From contig NZ_JAZHSD010000001.1 in NCBI RefSeq assembly GCF_036924745.1, positions 4,464,001-4,528,000 on the forward strand: DNA of 64,000 nucleotides, written 5' to 3'. A model generated the notes under the pieces. The model did not search any database. It saw only the letters and a program-made list of their open reading frames with translations, and had not been told where the DNA came from. Source of the DNA: Bradyrhizobium sp. AZCC 1693. GTDB lineage: Bacteria > Pseudomonadota > Alphaproteobacteria > Rhizobiales > Xanthobacteraceae. A program made the position numbers and the translations under genes. Below, piece by piece: positions 41,769 through 49,585 of this stretch; position 1 is the stretch's first letter; each line of letters starts with the position of its first letter.

Positions 41769-44042
41769 ATGCCTTCCACCATCACAGCCACCGTGCGACG
41801 GCGCCGCTACTGGCTTGCCTCCAGTTTCCTGGTGCCCATCGTATCGCTTGGCATTACCGGCGCGCAGGCGCAGCAGCAGCCGTCCGAGCAATTGCCGCCG
41901 ATCGAGGTAACCTCGCCCACCGACCCGAACCGGACCCGCGCCAAACCGATCTACGATGAGCCATCAACCTCGCGCCGCGTTGTACCGGCGGCTGCGCCGT
42001 CGACTGGCACGCGACCCGCAGCCGGGACCGGCTCGAACGTCGGATCGCAAAGCGTTTCGCAAGGCGCGGGCGACAGTGGCGGCCGCCAGTTTTCAGGCAT
42101 CGTCGGCACGGCGTCGACCGTTATTACCGCCGAAGAGATCGCGCATTCGCCCGCACAAACGTTGCAGGAAATCATCGCGCAAACGCCCGGCGTGCAGCTG
42201 ACCAGCCTGTTTGGCGGCGTCAACGGTGCCAAGACCAGCGTCGACCTCCGCGGATTCGGCGCTTTCGCGACCTCAAATACCCTGGTGCTTATCAACGGCC
42301 GAAGGCTCAACGACATCGACATGGCGGGTGTCGATTTTTCGACCATTCCGCGCGATTCGATCGAGCGCATTGAAATCACGCGCGGCAACAGCGGCGCGGT
42401 GCTCTACGGCGACAACGCGGTCGGCGGCGTCATCAATATCGTCCTGAAGAACGGCGTCGGCGGCCCACCCGTTGCGATGCGCGCAGAGGCCGGTGTCGGC
42501 TCCTTCAATCAGCGCATGGCCTCGGTTTCGACTGCGCTGAATTCGGGACCATGGTCGACCTCATTCTATGGCAACGCCATCAAGTCCGACGGCTATCGTG
42601 AAAATAATGCGCTCGACCAGCGCAACGGGGTCGGCAATCTCAATTACACCACTCCCGACCTCAAAGCCTTCCTTACGGTGACCGGCGACGACCAGAAGCT
42701 GGGTTTCCCCGGCGGCAGGCTGGTGGACCCCTCCATCGGTCTCAACGAGCTAGTCACCAACCGCCGCGGCACCAGCACACCGTTCGACTACGGCAACCAG
42801 CAGGGAGCCAGCGCCACCGCTGGATTCACCAAAACCCTGATGAACGGCGTCGATCTCATCGTCGATGGTGGCGTGCGGGACAAGAAGCAGCAGGCCGCCT
42901 TCTTTAATCCCTTCAGTAACAGTTACGTCGACAGCCATTTGCAGACATGGTCGCTGACGCCTCGATTAAGCGTCAAAAATGTGATGTTTGGGCTACCCTC
43001 TTCGATCCTGACAGGCATCGATTATTACGATGCGACGTTCCACCAGGAGCGGCCGGAATTTAAGGGCACACCGCCGATCCATACCTATGATCTTTCGCAG
43101 AAAACACTTGCTGGTTACTGGCAGCAAACTATCGGGCTGTTGCCGACGACCGATTTCTCGTATGGCGCGCGGGTCCAGAACACCACCCTGAGCGCAAGGG
43201 ATCGTCTTAACGATCCGCCGAATTGCGCCATTTTTTTTACTTGCGGCGCTCAAAACCTTCCGCTGGATAGCAGCGAGACCCAGTACGCCCTGCATCTTGG
43301 CCTCGAACATCGCTTCAACAATGTCTTCTCGATATTCGGTCGTGCCGCCCGCGCGTTCCGCACGCCGAATGTCGACGAGAGATTATCTTCCGGCCCCTCC
43401 TTCGATCCGGTCTTCTTCACCCCGATTCCGGGCAATTTCAAGCTGAAGACCCAAACCTCTCACGATGTCGAAGGCGGCTTCCGCATCAAGTCGGGCGGCT
43501 TCCAGATGCAATCGAGCATCTACAATATGGACCTCGAGAACGAGATCCATTTCGTCCCGGCGCTGTTCTATAACGTCAATCTCGATCCGACCCGCCGCTA
43601 CGGCTCCGAGACCAGCGCGTCGCTGCGCGTCAGCGACAGCGTTACGCTCCGCGGCGGCGTGGCCTACACCCGGGCGGTGTTTCGCGAAGGCCAATTCGCC
43701 GGCAATGACGTTCCGCTGGTGTCCCGCTACACGGCCAGTGGCGGCGTGACGTGGAACATCTGGCAGAACTATCTCGTGGCGGACGCGACGGTGCGCGCTT
43801 GGAGCGAACGCTTCATGGACAACGATCAGAAAAATACCCAGCGCCGCATCCCGGCCGATGCCACGGTCGACTTCAAGCTGAGCGGTGCCTATGAGCACTT
43901 CTTCTGGTCGCTCAGCGTGAACAACCTGTTCAATGCGCTGTACTACGACTACGCGATCGCGAGCACGTTCACCGACGGCCGCTTCTCGGCCTATCCCCTG
44001 CCTGGACGGACCTACATGGTGAAGGCCGGCGCGACGTTCTGA
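41769..44042 (+). CDS. btuB: TonB-dependent cobalamin receptor, BtuB-like
   Basis: 757-residue outer-membrane receptor. Signal peptide ends at TGAQA; a plug domain follows (STVITAEEIAHSPAQTLQEI, LRGFGAFATSNTLVLINGRRL, VLYGDNAVGGVINIVLKNG), then a 22-strand barrel ending LPGRTYMVKAGATF with a C-terminal aromatic residue. The upstream riboswitch and divergent BtuFDC-type genes identify cobalamin as the probable ligand. GAGG precedes the ATG. Expression should drop when B12 is plentiful. Confidence 0.92.
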   Translation: MPSTITATVRRRRYWLASSFLVPIVSLGITGAQAQQQPSEQLPPIEVTSPTDPNRTRAKPIYDEPSTSRRVVPAAAPSTGTRPAAGTGSNVGSQSVSQGAGDSGGRQFSGIVGTASTVITAEEIAHSPAQTLQEIIAQTPGVQLTSLFGGVNGAKTSVDLRGFGAFATSNTLVLINGRRLNDIDMAGVDFSTIPRDSIERIEITRGNSGAVLYGDNAVGGVINIVLKNGVGGPPVAMRAEAGVGSFNQRMASVSTALNSGPWSTSFYGNAIKSDGYRENNALDQRNGVGNLNYTTPDLKAFLTVTGDDQKLGFPGGRLVDPSIGLNELVTNRRGTSTPFDYGNQQGASATAGFTKTLMNGVDLIVDGGVRDKKQQAAFFNPFSNSYVDSHLQTWSLTPRLSVKNVMFGLPSSILTGIDYYDATFHQERPEFKGTPPIHTYDLSQKTLAGYWQQTIGLLPTTDFSYGARVQNTTLSARDRLNDPPNCAIFFTCGAQNLPLDSSETQYALHLGLEHRFNNVFSIFGRAARAFRTPNVDERLSSGPSFDPVFFTPIPGNFKLKTQTSHDVEGGFRIKSGGFQMQSSIYNMDLENEIHFVPALFYNVNLDPTRRYGSETSASLRVSDSVTLRGGVAYTRAVFREGQFAGNDVPLVSRYTASGGVTWNIWQNYLVADATVRAWSERFMDNDQKNTQRRIPADATVDFKLSGAYEHFFWSLSVNNLFNALYYDYAIASTFTDGRFSAYPLPGRTYMVKAGATF

Positions 44043-44100
44043 CCGAAGCAGCCGGTTCGGCGCCACGCCGGACCGGCTTGTCCTGACCTGACGAGACGGT

Positions 44101-44129
44101 ATTCTCTTGGGCATATTGCCCGGGAGAAT
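44101..44129 (+). promoter_or_regulatory. Hairpin sequestering a ribosome-binding site
   Basis: ATTCTC-tt-GGGC-atatt-GCCC-gg-GAGAAT folds as a 12-pair stem (two GU pairs) with a 5-base loop. Its 3' arm contains GGGAGA, the likely Shine-Dalgarno, 10 bases before the ATG at 44138. The structure would hide the site unless melted, so translation of the next gene may be regulated. It could also serve as a weak terminator of btuB. Confidence 0.5.
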
Positions 44130-44137
44130 GCCCTTTC

Positions 44138-45175
44138 ATGCCTCACTCGCTTTCGTTCCCGCAGGCTGCGATGAGCGCCGCAGCCATCGACCTGCTGCAG
44201 CGGGAAATATCCAATCCCGATACGCAATGGAGCCTCGGCACCTTCGGCGCCATTGCCGAATTTTCGCGCGACCCTGACGAGCCGGTGCGCCTCGTCCAGT
44301 CGGCGGAAGCCGTTTCGGCCGTGACGCCCCGCGGCGGCATTGCCCTCAAATCTCATGCCGCCATCCGCCCTTTCGCGTCGGAGGGCATCACCAGGACCGG
44401 GTGGAATCAAAGGATCGCGCTTTGCCTGCCGCGAGATGATTGCGCCATGCACCAGCGCGTCGCGCTGACGGAGATCGGCCCGGATCACGAAGCGCCGCGA
44501 GAGGAAGATCGGAATTCTGTTCTGTTCGATCTGGGTTTCGGCGCGCTGCAGATCGATTGCTGTATTCGAATCGGCGACCGCAGCCTCGCCGCGCAACTAC
44601 GTGAGCACGCCGGCCGCGCCGTGTTCGAGCCCGGCAATCCCGCCATGGCAATGATCCTCGCGGCCAATCCGCACCGCGTCTTCATCAGCCGGCTCGGCCG
44701 CATCGAGGTCTATCAGCCGATCCCGCCGCCGTCGGGCAAGAGCCCGGAAGGACCGCACACGCATGTGCTGCCGAGGCTATTGAAAAGCGGCCGGACCCAT
44801 CCCGCGACCGAGCCGGTGCCTCAGGGGTGGATCCCCTGCGCCCATCTCTATCCACCGCATCCGGCGCGCGATGGCCTGGGTGAGGCCCGGCCGTTCGACG
44901 CCACGCACTATCAAGCCTTTCAGCGGATGATGGCCGCATGCGGCGATCCCACAGCGCTTGCGACCAAGCGGCGGGTGATCGATGCCGTGCTTGCCGGCGA
45001 GCCGCCCACGGCCCTGGCCAGTGACCGCCACGGCCGGATCAGCGTCCGTATTGCGTTGCGGCAGATGAAGTCGCAGGGACATGCGTCGGCGGCGCTGAGC
45101 GCCTGGCTCGGGAGCCTCGATCAAGCGGCCCCGGACGAGGCTGACGACGAAGCGGCCCTTCAACATGAGGGCTGA
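44138..45175 (+). CDS. Uncharacterised protein downstream of the cobalamin receptor
   Basis: 345 residues, no signal peptide or membrane segment. Two-part look: residues 1-200 (DLLQREISNPDTQWSLGTFG, VLFDLGFGALQIDCCIRIGD, VFEPGNPAMAMILAANPHR) and 200-345 with LPRLLKSGRTHPATEPVPQG and a helical C-terminus (RISVRIALRQMKSQGHASAA). Histidine- and cysteine-bearing stretches (PEGPHTHVLPRLL, IDCCIRIGD) could bind a metal or cofactor, but this is speculative. Same strand as btuB, 95 bp downstream, with a hairpin across its ribosome-binding site. A role in cobalamin or metal handling is suggested only by position. Not recognised. Confidence 0.75.
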   Translation: MPHSLSFPQAAMSAAAIDLLQREISNPDTQWSLGTFGAIAEFSRDPDEPVRLVQSAEAVSAVTPRGGIALKSHAAIRPFASEGITRTGWNQRIALCLPRDDCAMHQRVALTEIGPDHEAPREEDRNSVLFDLGFGALQIDCCIRIGDRSLAAQLREHAGRAVFEPGNPAMAMILAANPHRVFISRLGRIEVYQPIPPPSGKSPEGPHTHVLPRLLKSGRTHPATEPVPQGWIPCAHLYPPHPARDGLGEARPFDATHYQAFQRMMAACGDPTALATKRRVIDAVLAGEPPTALASDRHGRISVRIALRQMKSQGHASAALSAWLGSLDQAAPDEADDEAALQHEG

Positions 45176-45290
45176 TTTGACAAGAAAGTGCGGCTTTTTC
45201 GACCGAAAATAACGTCCTCTGCGCCCCGATCCGTGGTAAACCGGCCGAAAGACCGCTCGACGATATCTGTCGTGATTTCAGAGGTATGAC

Positions 45291-45530
45291 ATGGACGATG
45301 AGCCGAAGAGCGCCGCGGAATTGAAGGAGATCCGGCTGAATCGCAAGCGCGCCCAGGAAGTCGAAGGCATCAAGGCAATGGCCGAGATCGCGGCCGCCGA
45401 TGTCGCGATCCGGAAGCGGACCGAGAAGCTGCGCGCACTGCGTCTGGCGAAGGAAGCGGCCGACCGTGAAAACCCGCCGGAACCGGCGGTCAAGAGCAAG
45501 GCCAAGACCAAGGCCGCGAAAAAAGGCTGA
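45291..45530 (+). CDS. Small charged helical protein, paralogue A
   Basis: 79 residues, rich in Ala, Lys and Glu, predicted continuous helix: ELKEIRLNRKRAQEVEGIKA, then KRTEKLRALRLAKEAADREN and a lysine-rich tail (KSKAKTKAAKKG). No domain recognised. It is followed after 6 bp by a protein sharing the segment KLRALRLAKEAA, so the two look like a tandem duplication. The basic tail could contact nucleic acid. Confidence 0.55.
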   Translation: MDDEPKSAAELKEIRLNRKRAQEVEGIKAMAEIAAADVAIRKRTEKLRALRLAKEAADRENPPEPAVKSKAKTKAAKKG

Positions 45531-45536
45531 CCTGAA

Positions 45537-45827
45537 ATGACGAAAGAAGATCGTGATCGCGCCCAGGCCCGCGCCGACAAGGTGGCAAAGGCCGCTCAGG
45601 ACGCAAGATCCGGCAAGGCCGAACGCGACGCCAGCGCCAAGGCTGTGCTCGACAATATGGCGAAGCTGAAGGCGTTGCGGCTCGCGCGCGAGGCAGCCGA
45701 GCCGCAACGTGCTCCCGCTGCGAGGACCGCAAAGAAAGCGCACGCAAGCACCAAGCGGCCGGACGAAAAGCCGGCGGCCTTGTCCGAGTGGCTGGCGAGC
45801 CAGCAGAACGGCGGACGGCGAACCTGA
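45537..45827 (+). CDS. Small charged helical protein, paralogue B
   Basis: 96 residues, Ala/Lys/Arg-rich: DRAQARADKVAKAAQDARSG, NMAKLKALRLAREAAEPQRA, then a basic region (TAKKAHASTKRPDEKP) and tail ALSEWLASQQNGG. The KLKALRLAREAA block matches the upstream small protein (KLRALRLAKEAA). It starts 6 bp after that gene. Function unknown. Confidence 0.55.
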   Translation: MTKEDRDRAQARADKVAKAAQDARSGKAERDASAKAVLDNMAKLKALRLAREAAEPQRAPAARTAKKAHASTKRPDEKPAALSEWLASQQNGGRRT

Positions 45828-45845
45828 GATCGGACTCTTACGGAT

Positions 45846-45906
45846 GTCTCGTCACGCCCGGGGCAAAAGCGCGAAGACGCGCTTTGCGCTTTTGCCGGGC
45901 CGAGAC
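45846..45906. repeat. Long inverted repeat between convergent genes
   Basis: GTCTCG at 45846 pairs with CGAGAC ending 45906. Inside, GGCAAAAGCGC pairs with GCGCTTTTGCC, and the loop holds GAAGACGCGCTTT. The inner part is nearly identical to the repeat at 23751-23868. It lies between convergent small genes, where a bidirectional terminator is expected. Confidence 0.7.
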
Positions 45907-45935
45907 AAAAAGTCGGTCAGATATCCGCAAGCGTT

Positions 45936-46178
45936 TTACGCCGGCCCCGGCCAATCGATCATCGAACGCGTCTTGTTCTCGGCATCGTAGACCTGCACCT
46001 GAAGCATCTGGAACCTGTTCTTCAGGGCCATGCCGGCTTCTTCAGCGGCCTCGACCGTGTCGTGATGCGATTTGAAATGACCGTCCACCACCAGCGAGTA
46101 ACCGGTGGTCGGCGCCTTGTCGGCGCGGACGGCTTTGCGCGGCTGCGGTTCTTCCGCCGCAGGGCGGGGCTTCTTCAT
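45936..46178 (-). CDS. Small hypothetical protein
   Basis: 80 residues from the ATG at 46178, which has GGAG upstream (the frame continues open to 46265). Proline/lysine-rich N-terminus (MKKPRPAAEEPQPRKAVRAD) and a compact C-terminal part TTGYSLVVDGHFKSHHDTVE, AAEEAGMALKNRFQMLQVQV, YDAENKTRSMIDW. The second half looks like a small alpha-beta domain. No family recognised. Confidence 0.6.
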   Translation of the reverse strand: MKKPRPAAEEPQPRKAVRADKAPTTGYSLVVDGHFKSHHDTVEAAEEAGMALKNRFQMLQVQVYDAENKTRSMIDWPGPA

Positions 46179-46345
46179 GCTGGCTCCGTGTGAAAGCCCT
46201 TTTGGACTGAACGCCGCAAAAAGGGCAGGAAAGTTCTTGTGGTCGGCGCTAACATGCCGGCCCAACGCGATCAGATTGAGGTCATGCGGATACTCCGAAT
46301 CGGCATGCAGAGCAACGTCGATTCATCCGGCGAAAAAGGCATCAC

Positions 46346-46501
46346 ATGGGCGGAACTGGCAGAAGGAACGAGCCTCCGAAGCCGGCGGACGACAAACCGA
46401 AAAAGCCGAAGCGTGCGCCGGTCGAGGATGACGACTACGAGGACGGCGATATCGCCACGCCGAAGCGCGATCGCACCGGCAACGATGATGAACCGTTGTA
46501 G
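46346..46501 (+). CDS. Short charged disordered protein
   Basis: 51 residues, MGGTGRRNEPPKPADDKPKK then PKRAPVEDDDYEDGDIATPK and RDRTGNDDEPL. Highly charged, low in hydrophobics, so probably disordered. AAGG lies about 7 bases before the ATG. I recall similar short proteins in Bradyrhizobium but cannot name a function. It ends 18 bp before the proposed left end of the IS110 element. Confidence 0.5.
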   Translation: MGGTGRRNEPPKPADDKPKKPKRAPVEDDDYEDGDIATPKRDRTGNDDEPL

Positions 46502-46533
46502 CGGCACTTCGTAGATGGGGTAACGGGCCCCGG

Positions 46534-46609
46534 CCCGCCTTCCAAGCAAGCCGCGCTTGCTACGGCGCTGTTGGGTAGCGCGCTTCGCGCGGCTTGCTTG
46601 GAAGGCGGG
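46534..46609 (+). repeat. 23-bp perfect inverted repeat upstream of transposase
   Basis: A 23-base arm at 46534-46556, starting CCCGCCTTCCAAGCAAGCC, is exactly complementary to 46587-46609, separated by 30 bases. As RNA it would form a very stable hairpin before the transposase start codon. It might be part of the element's non-coding RNA, a transcription shield against read-through from the flank, or a pre-existing repeat used as target. Confidence 0.7.
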
Positions 46610-46684
46610 CGGTCGTCCCTCACATTGATGGTGTTACGGAGTCAGAGGGATGAGCCTCGCTCCAAGCATCGAGGAGAGACGACC

Positions 46685-47713
46685 ATGAACCACTATGCCG
46701 GAATCGACGTGTCATTGGAATGCTCGAGCGTGTGTGTTGTTGACGCAAGCGGCAAGATTTTGCGCGAGGCCAGGGTGGCCAGCGAGCCGGAGGCGCTGAT
46801 CGCCTGGTTCCGGCAGTCTGGCTTTGAGTTTGAGCGGATCGGGCTGGAAGCCGGGCCCTTGTCGCAATGGCTGTTTGCGGGGATGAAGGCGGCCGGCCTC
46901 GCCGTTGAGCTGCTCGAGACGCGGCACGTGCGGAAGGCGTTCGAGGCGATGCCGGTCAAGTCGGATCGCAACGATGCACGCGGGATTGCGCAACTGATGC
47001 GGCTGGGCTGGTTCCGGCCGGTGCACTGCAAATCGATCAGTGCGCAAGAGACCCGATCGCTGTTGACCGCCCGCAAGCTGGTGCAATCGAAGCTTCTCGA
47101 CGTCGAGAACAGCCTGCGCGGGATCCTGCGCGGTTTTGGCCTCAAGGTTGGCAAGACGACCGGGCAGACTTTCGCGGGACGGATCGAGGAACTCGTGGAC
47201 GGCCATCCGCACCTGCAAATGATCGCCAAGGCGCTGCTGGCGGTGCGAGCGGTGCTGCGGACCGAGTTCGCAGCTTTCGAGAAGCAAACCCGCAGGATGG
47301 TGCGGTCCGATACGCAGGCACGGCTGCTGACGTCAGTCCCGGCGGTCGGCCCGATCGTGGCGCTGACCTATGCCAGCGCAATCGACGATCCGACCCGGTT
47401 CAAATCGTCGAAGCAGGCAGGAGCCCATTTCGGGTTGACCCCGAAGAAGCATCAATCCGGTGAGACCGACTACACCGGCCGGATCAGCAAGATCGGTGAC
47501 GCCTCGGTGCGCACGGCGCTCTATGAGGCTGCCAACGTCATGCTGACCAAGCCGCTCAAGGGCTGTTCGCAATTGAAGAGCTGGGCCATGCGGATCAAAA
47601 AGCGCGCCGGCATGAGCAAAGCCAAGGTGGCGTTGGCGCGCCGGCTCGCGGTGATCATGCACCGCATGCTCGCCGACGGAACACCCTTCAACGCCGCTGC
47701 GGCGGCAGCCTAA
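46685..47713 (+). CDS. IS110-family transposase (DEDD)
   Basis: 342 residues from the ATG at 46685 (MNHYAGIDVSLECSSVCVVD), with GGAGAGA upstream; longer readings enter the upstream hairpin. The N-terminal RuvC-like DEDD domain shows Asp in GIDVSLE, Glu in GLEAGPLSQWL and Asp in KSDRNDARGIAQLM. The C-terminal Transposase_20 domain reads LTSVPAVGPIVALTYASAID, then GLTPKKHQSGETDYTGRISK, with the conserved serine in IGDASVRTALYEA. The reading frame is intact, so the element could be active. Confidence 0.93.
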   Translation: MNHYAGIDVSLECSSVCVVDASGKILREARVASEPEALIAWFRQSGFEFERIGLEAGPLSQWLFAGMKAAGLAVELLETRHVRKAFEAMPVKSDRNDARGIAQLMRLGWFRPVHCKSISAQETRSLLTARKLVQSKLLDVENSLRGILRGFGLKVGKTTGQTFAGRIEELVDGHPHLQMIAKALLAVRAVLRTEFAAFEKQTRRMVRSDTQARLLTSVPAVGPIVALTYASAIDDPTRFKSSKQAGAHFGLTPKKHQSGETDYTGRISKIGDASVRTALYEAANVMLTKPLKGCSQLKSWAMRIKKRAGMSKAKVALARRLAVIMHRMLADGTPFNAAAAAA

Positions 47714-47950
47714 CAGGGAGAAACAGCAGTTTTCGGGCGGGTCACGACACCAGGCCTTCTCGAAGCGAAGTCCCTTCGCCGGGACGATGGATCAGGTCAG
47801 GCCGTTGCCCACCAGGTCGCCTCGTGAGCACGCTCAACGTAGATTGGTCGACCTATCCTCTTCCAACCCCATCAGGTGGCGGCCCTGCGCCGACCCCGTA
47901 CAGAAGCGAGACCCCGGCGGGCGGACAACGCAAAGGGATTGACTAATCGA
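47714..47950 (+). ncRNA. Candidate IS110 guide (bridge/seek) RNA region
   Basis: Non-coding stretch between the transposase stop and the right-end inverted repeat, with no supportable gene. In IS1111-type elements this side encodes the guide RNA. Internal inverted segments such as CGAAGCGAAGTCCCTTCG are visible, but no covariance test was possible. The assignment is by position in the family only. Confidence 0.35.
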
Positions 47951-47966
47951 GGCCCGTTACAGAAGT

Positions 47967-48085
47967 GTGGGCAAAGCGACTTGTCCGCCGTAGCTCAACG
48001 AGCGAAGGCGGAAGCGTGCCCACCATTCAGTATCGCGGTCGAGGACAAAGGGTGGGCACGGCGCGAAGCGCGCTTTTGCCCACCC
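47967..48085. repeat. GTGGGCAAAG/TGCCCACC palindromic repeat
   Basis: Left GTGGGCAAAGCG and CGTGCCCACCATTC, right GGGTGGGCACGGCGCGAAG and CTTTTGCCCACCC: nested inverted copies typical of a Bradyrhizobium repeat. It starts 7 bp after the right-end repeat of the IS110 element, so the element may have inserted at the edge of this palindrome. The remainder to 48273 shows no gene. Confidence 0.65.
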
Positions 48086-48273
48086 AAAGGGATCAGGCAT
48101 GTCCGACCATTGCCGTGCCGGCGGCCCTTGTCTTCCTGATTCAATGACGCATTTTGCGCGGCCTGCCCTCCGCAGGGGCAGCCATGCAGCTCTATTCATG
48201 GACAAATAACGCCTGGCCTATATTTTCGCCAGCGCACTGCCGGGCCGTAAAAACTACGGGATTTTGAGCTGAC

Positions 48274-49488
48274 ATGGTCGACATTCTGGCCGCACCGCAA
48301 CAAGCCAAAGCGGACACTTCGCCGCGCACGCTGGCTGCCATTTCCGTCGCTCATTGGGCCAGCCATTTCCATCTCTTCGTGCTGCCGATGCTGTTTCCGT
48401 TCCTGAAAGAACAGCTCGGCGTCGGCTATATCGAGCTCGGTTTCGCGCTCACCGTGTTCGGCATCGTCTCCGGCCTGACGCAGGCGCCGATCGGTTATCT
48501 CGCCGACCATATCGGCGCGCGAAAGGTCCTGCTGATCGGCCTCACCGTCGGCGGCCTGGCGCTGATCATGCTCGGCCTGCATCTGAGCTACGTCTCGCTG
48601 ATCGTCTGCGCCGCGCTGCTTGGACTCGCCAACAGCGTCTATCACCCCTGCGACTATGCGATCCTGTCAACGCATATGGAGGAAGCGCGGATGGGCCGCG
48701 CGTTTTCGGTCCACACCTTTGCAGGCTTCCTTGGCGGCGCGGTGGCGCCCGCGATCATGGCCGCGCTGGTGGCGACTATCGGCGGTCTCGGCGCGCTGAT
48801 CGTGGCCGGCGCGATCGGCCCCGTTGTGGCGCTGCTGTTGATCGCGGTCCGCATTCCCGATGCGAGTTCGGCCGATCGCAAGACCGATGGCGCGGCGTCC
48901 CCGCAGCAGGGCATCGTCACGCCGGCCATCATCGTGCTGACGATCTTCTTCATGCTGCTCGGCCTGTCCAATGCCGGCATCAGCAATTTCGGCGTCGTCG
49001 CGCTGATGAGCGGCTATGGCGTGACATTCTCGGCCGCCAATATCGCGCTGACCGCCTTTCTCGGCGCCAGCGCGGCCGGCGTGCTGGCCGGCGGCTATCT
49101 CGCCGACCGCACCAAGCGCCACGGCAATGTCGCCGCCGCTTGCTTTGCAATCAACGCCGTCATCATCACGATCATTGCGACGATCAACCTGCCGTCGGCC
49201 GTGCTGACCGCCGCGATGGGGCTGGCCGGATTCCTCGGCGGCGTCATCGCGCCCTCGCGCGACATGCTGGTGCGCAACGCCGCACCGGCAGGCGCGGCGG
49301 GCCGCGCGTTCGGCATCGTCTCTACCGGTTTCAATTTCAGCGGCATTCTCAGCCCGCTATTGTTCGGCTGGATCATGGACCAGAGCCTGCCGCATTGGGT
49401 GTTCGGCGCATCCGTTGCCTTCATGGTGCTGACGGTGCTGCTGGCGCTGGTGACCGACCGCAAGCCGGCGGAACCCGTCAGGACGTAA
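48274..49488 (+). CDS. MFS transporter, fosmidomycin-resistance-like (Fsr type)
   Basis: 404 residues, 12 helices. The opening SVAHWASHFHLFVLPMLFPF with FLKEQLGVGYIELGFALTVF, and LLGLANSVYHPCDYAILSTH (His-Pro in helix 4), are typical of the Fsr-like MFS group. The A-loop motif is LADHIGARKVLLIG. Likely an exporter; substrate unknown. It lies 62 bp before the aminoacylase gene but with its own weak ribosome-binding site, so co-transcription is possible. Confidence 0.87.
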   Translation: MVDILAAPQQAKADTSPRTLAAISVAHWASHFHLFVLPMLFPFLKEQLGVGYIELGFALTVFGIVSGLTQAPIGYLADHIGARKVLLIGLTVGGLALIMLGLHLSYVSLIVCAALLGLANSVYHPCDYAILSTHMEEARMGRAFSVHTFAGFLGGAVAPAIMAALVATIGGLGALIVAGAIGPVVALLLIAVRIPDASSADRKTDGAASPQQGIVTPAIIVLTIFFMLLGLSNAGISNFGVVALMSGYGVTFSAANIALTAFLGASAAGVLAGGYLADRTKRHGNVAAACFAINAVIITIIATINLPSAVLTAAMGLAGFLGGVIAPSRDMLVRNAAPAGAAGRAFGIVSTGFNFSGILSPLLFGWIMDQSLPHWVFGASVAFMVLTVLLALVTDRKPAEPVRT

Positions 49489-49585
49489 CTACCTGCCGAT
49501 GCATTCCTGAGCCTCATCCCCGGCGGTTGACAGCATCTGACGGCGTCGGATGATGCGCCAACAAAACAGAACCGGGATGGAAGCC

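Larger units (their letters stand above)
46520..47960 (+). mobile_element. IS110-family insertion sequence (IS1111-like layout)
   Basis: A 10-bp inverted repeat, GTAACGGGCC at 46520-46529 and GGCCCGTTAC at 47951-47960, brackets an IS110-type transposase gene, giving a 1441-bp element of normal size. Subterminal inverted repeats and a longer 3' non-coding part (47714-47950, about 237 bp) resemble the IS1111 subgroup. Members of this family encode a structured guide (bridge/seek) RNA in a non-coding end. The exact termini may lie a few bases outside the repeats, because IS110 elements carry no classic terminal repeats and make no target duplication. Confidence 0.6.

Noticed and set aside
47876..48205. 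Short frames on both strands downstream of the IS110 element
   Set aside because: They run through the GTGGGC repeat and element end, have no ribosome-binding sites and look like repeat translation.
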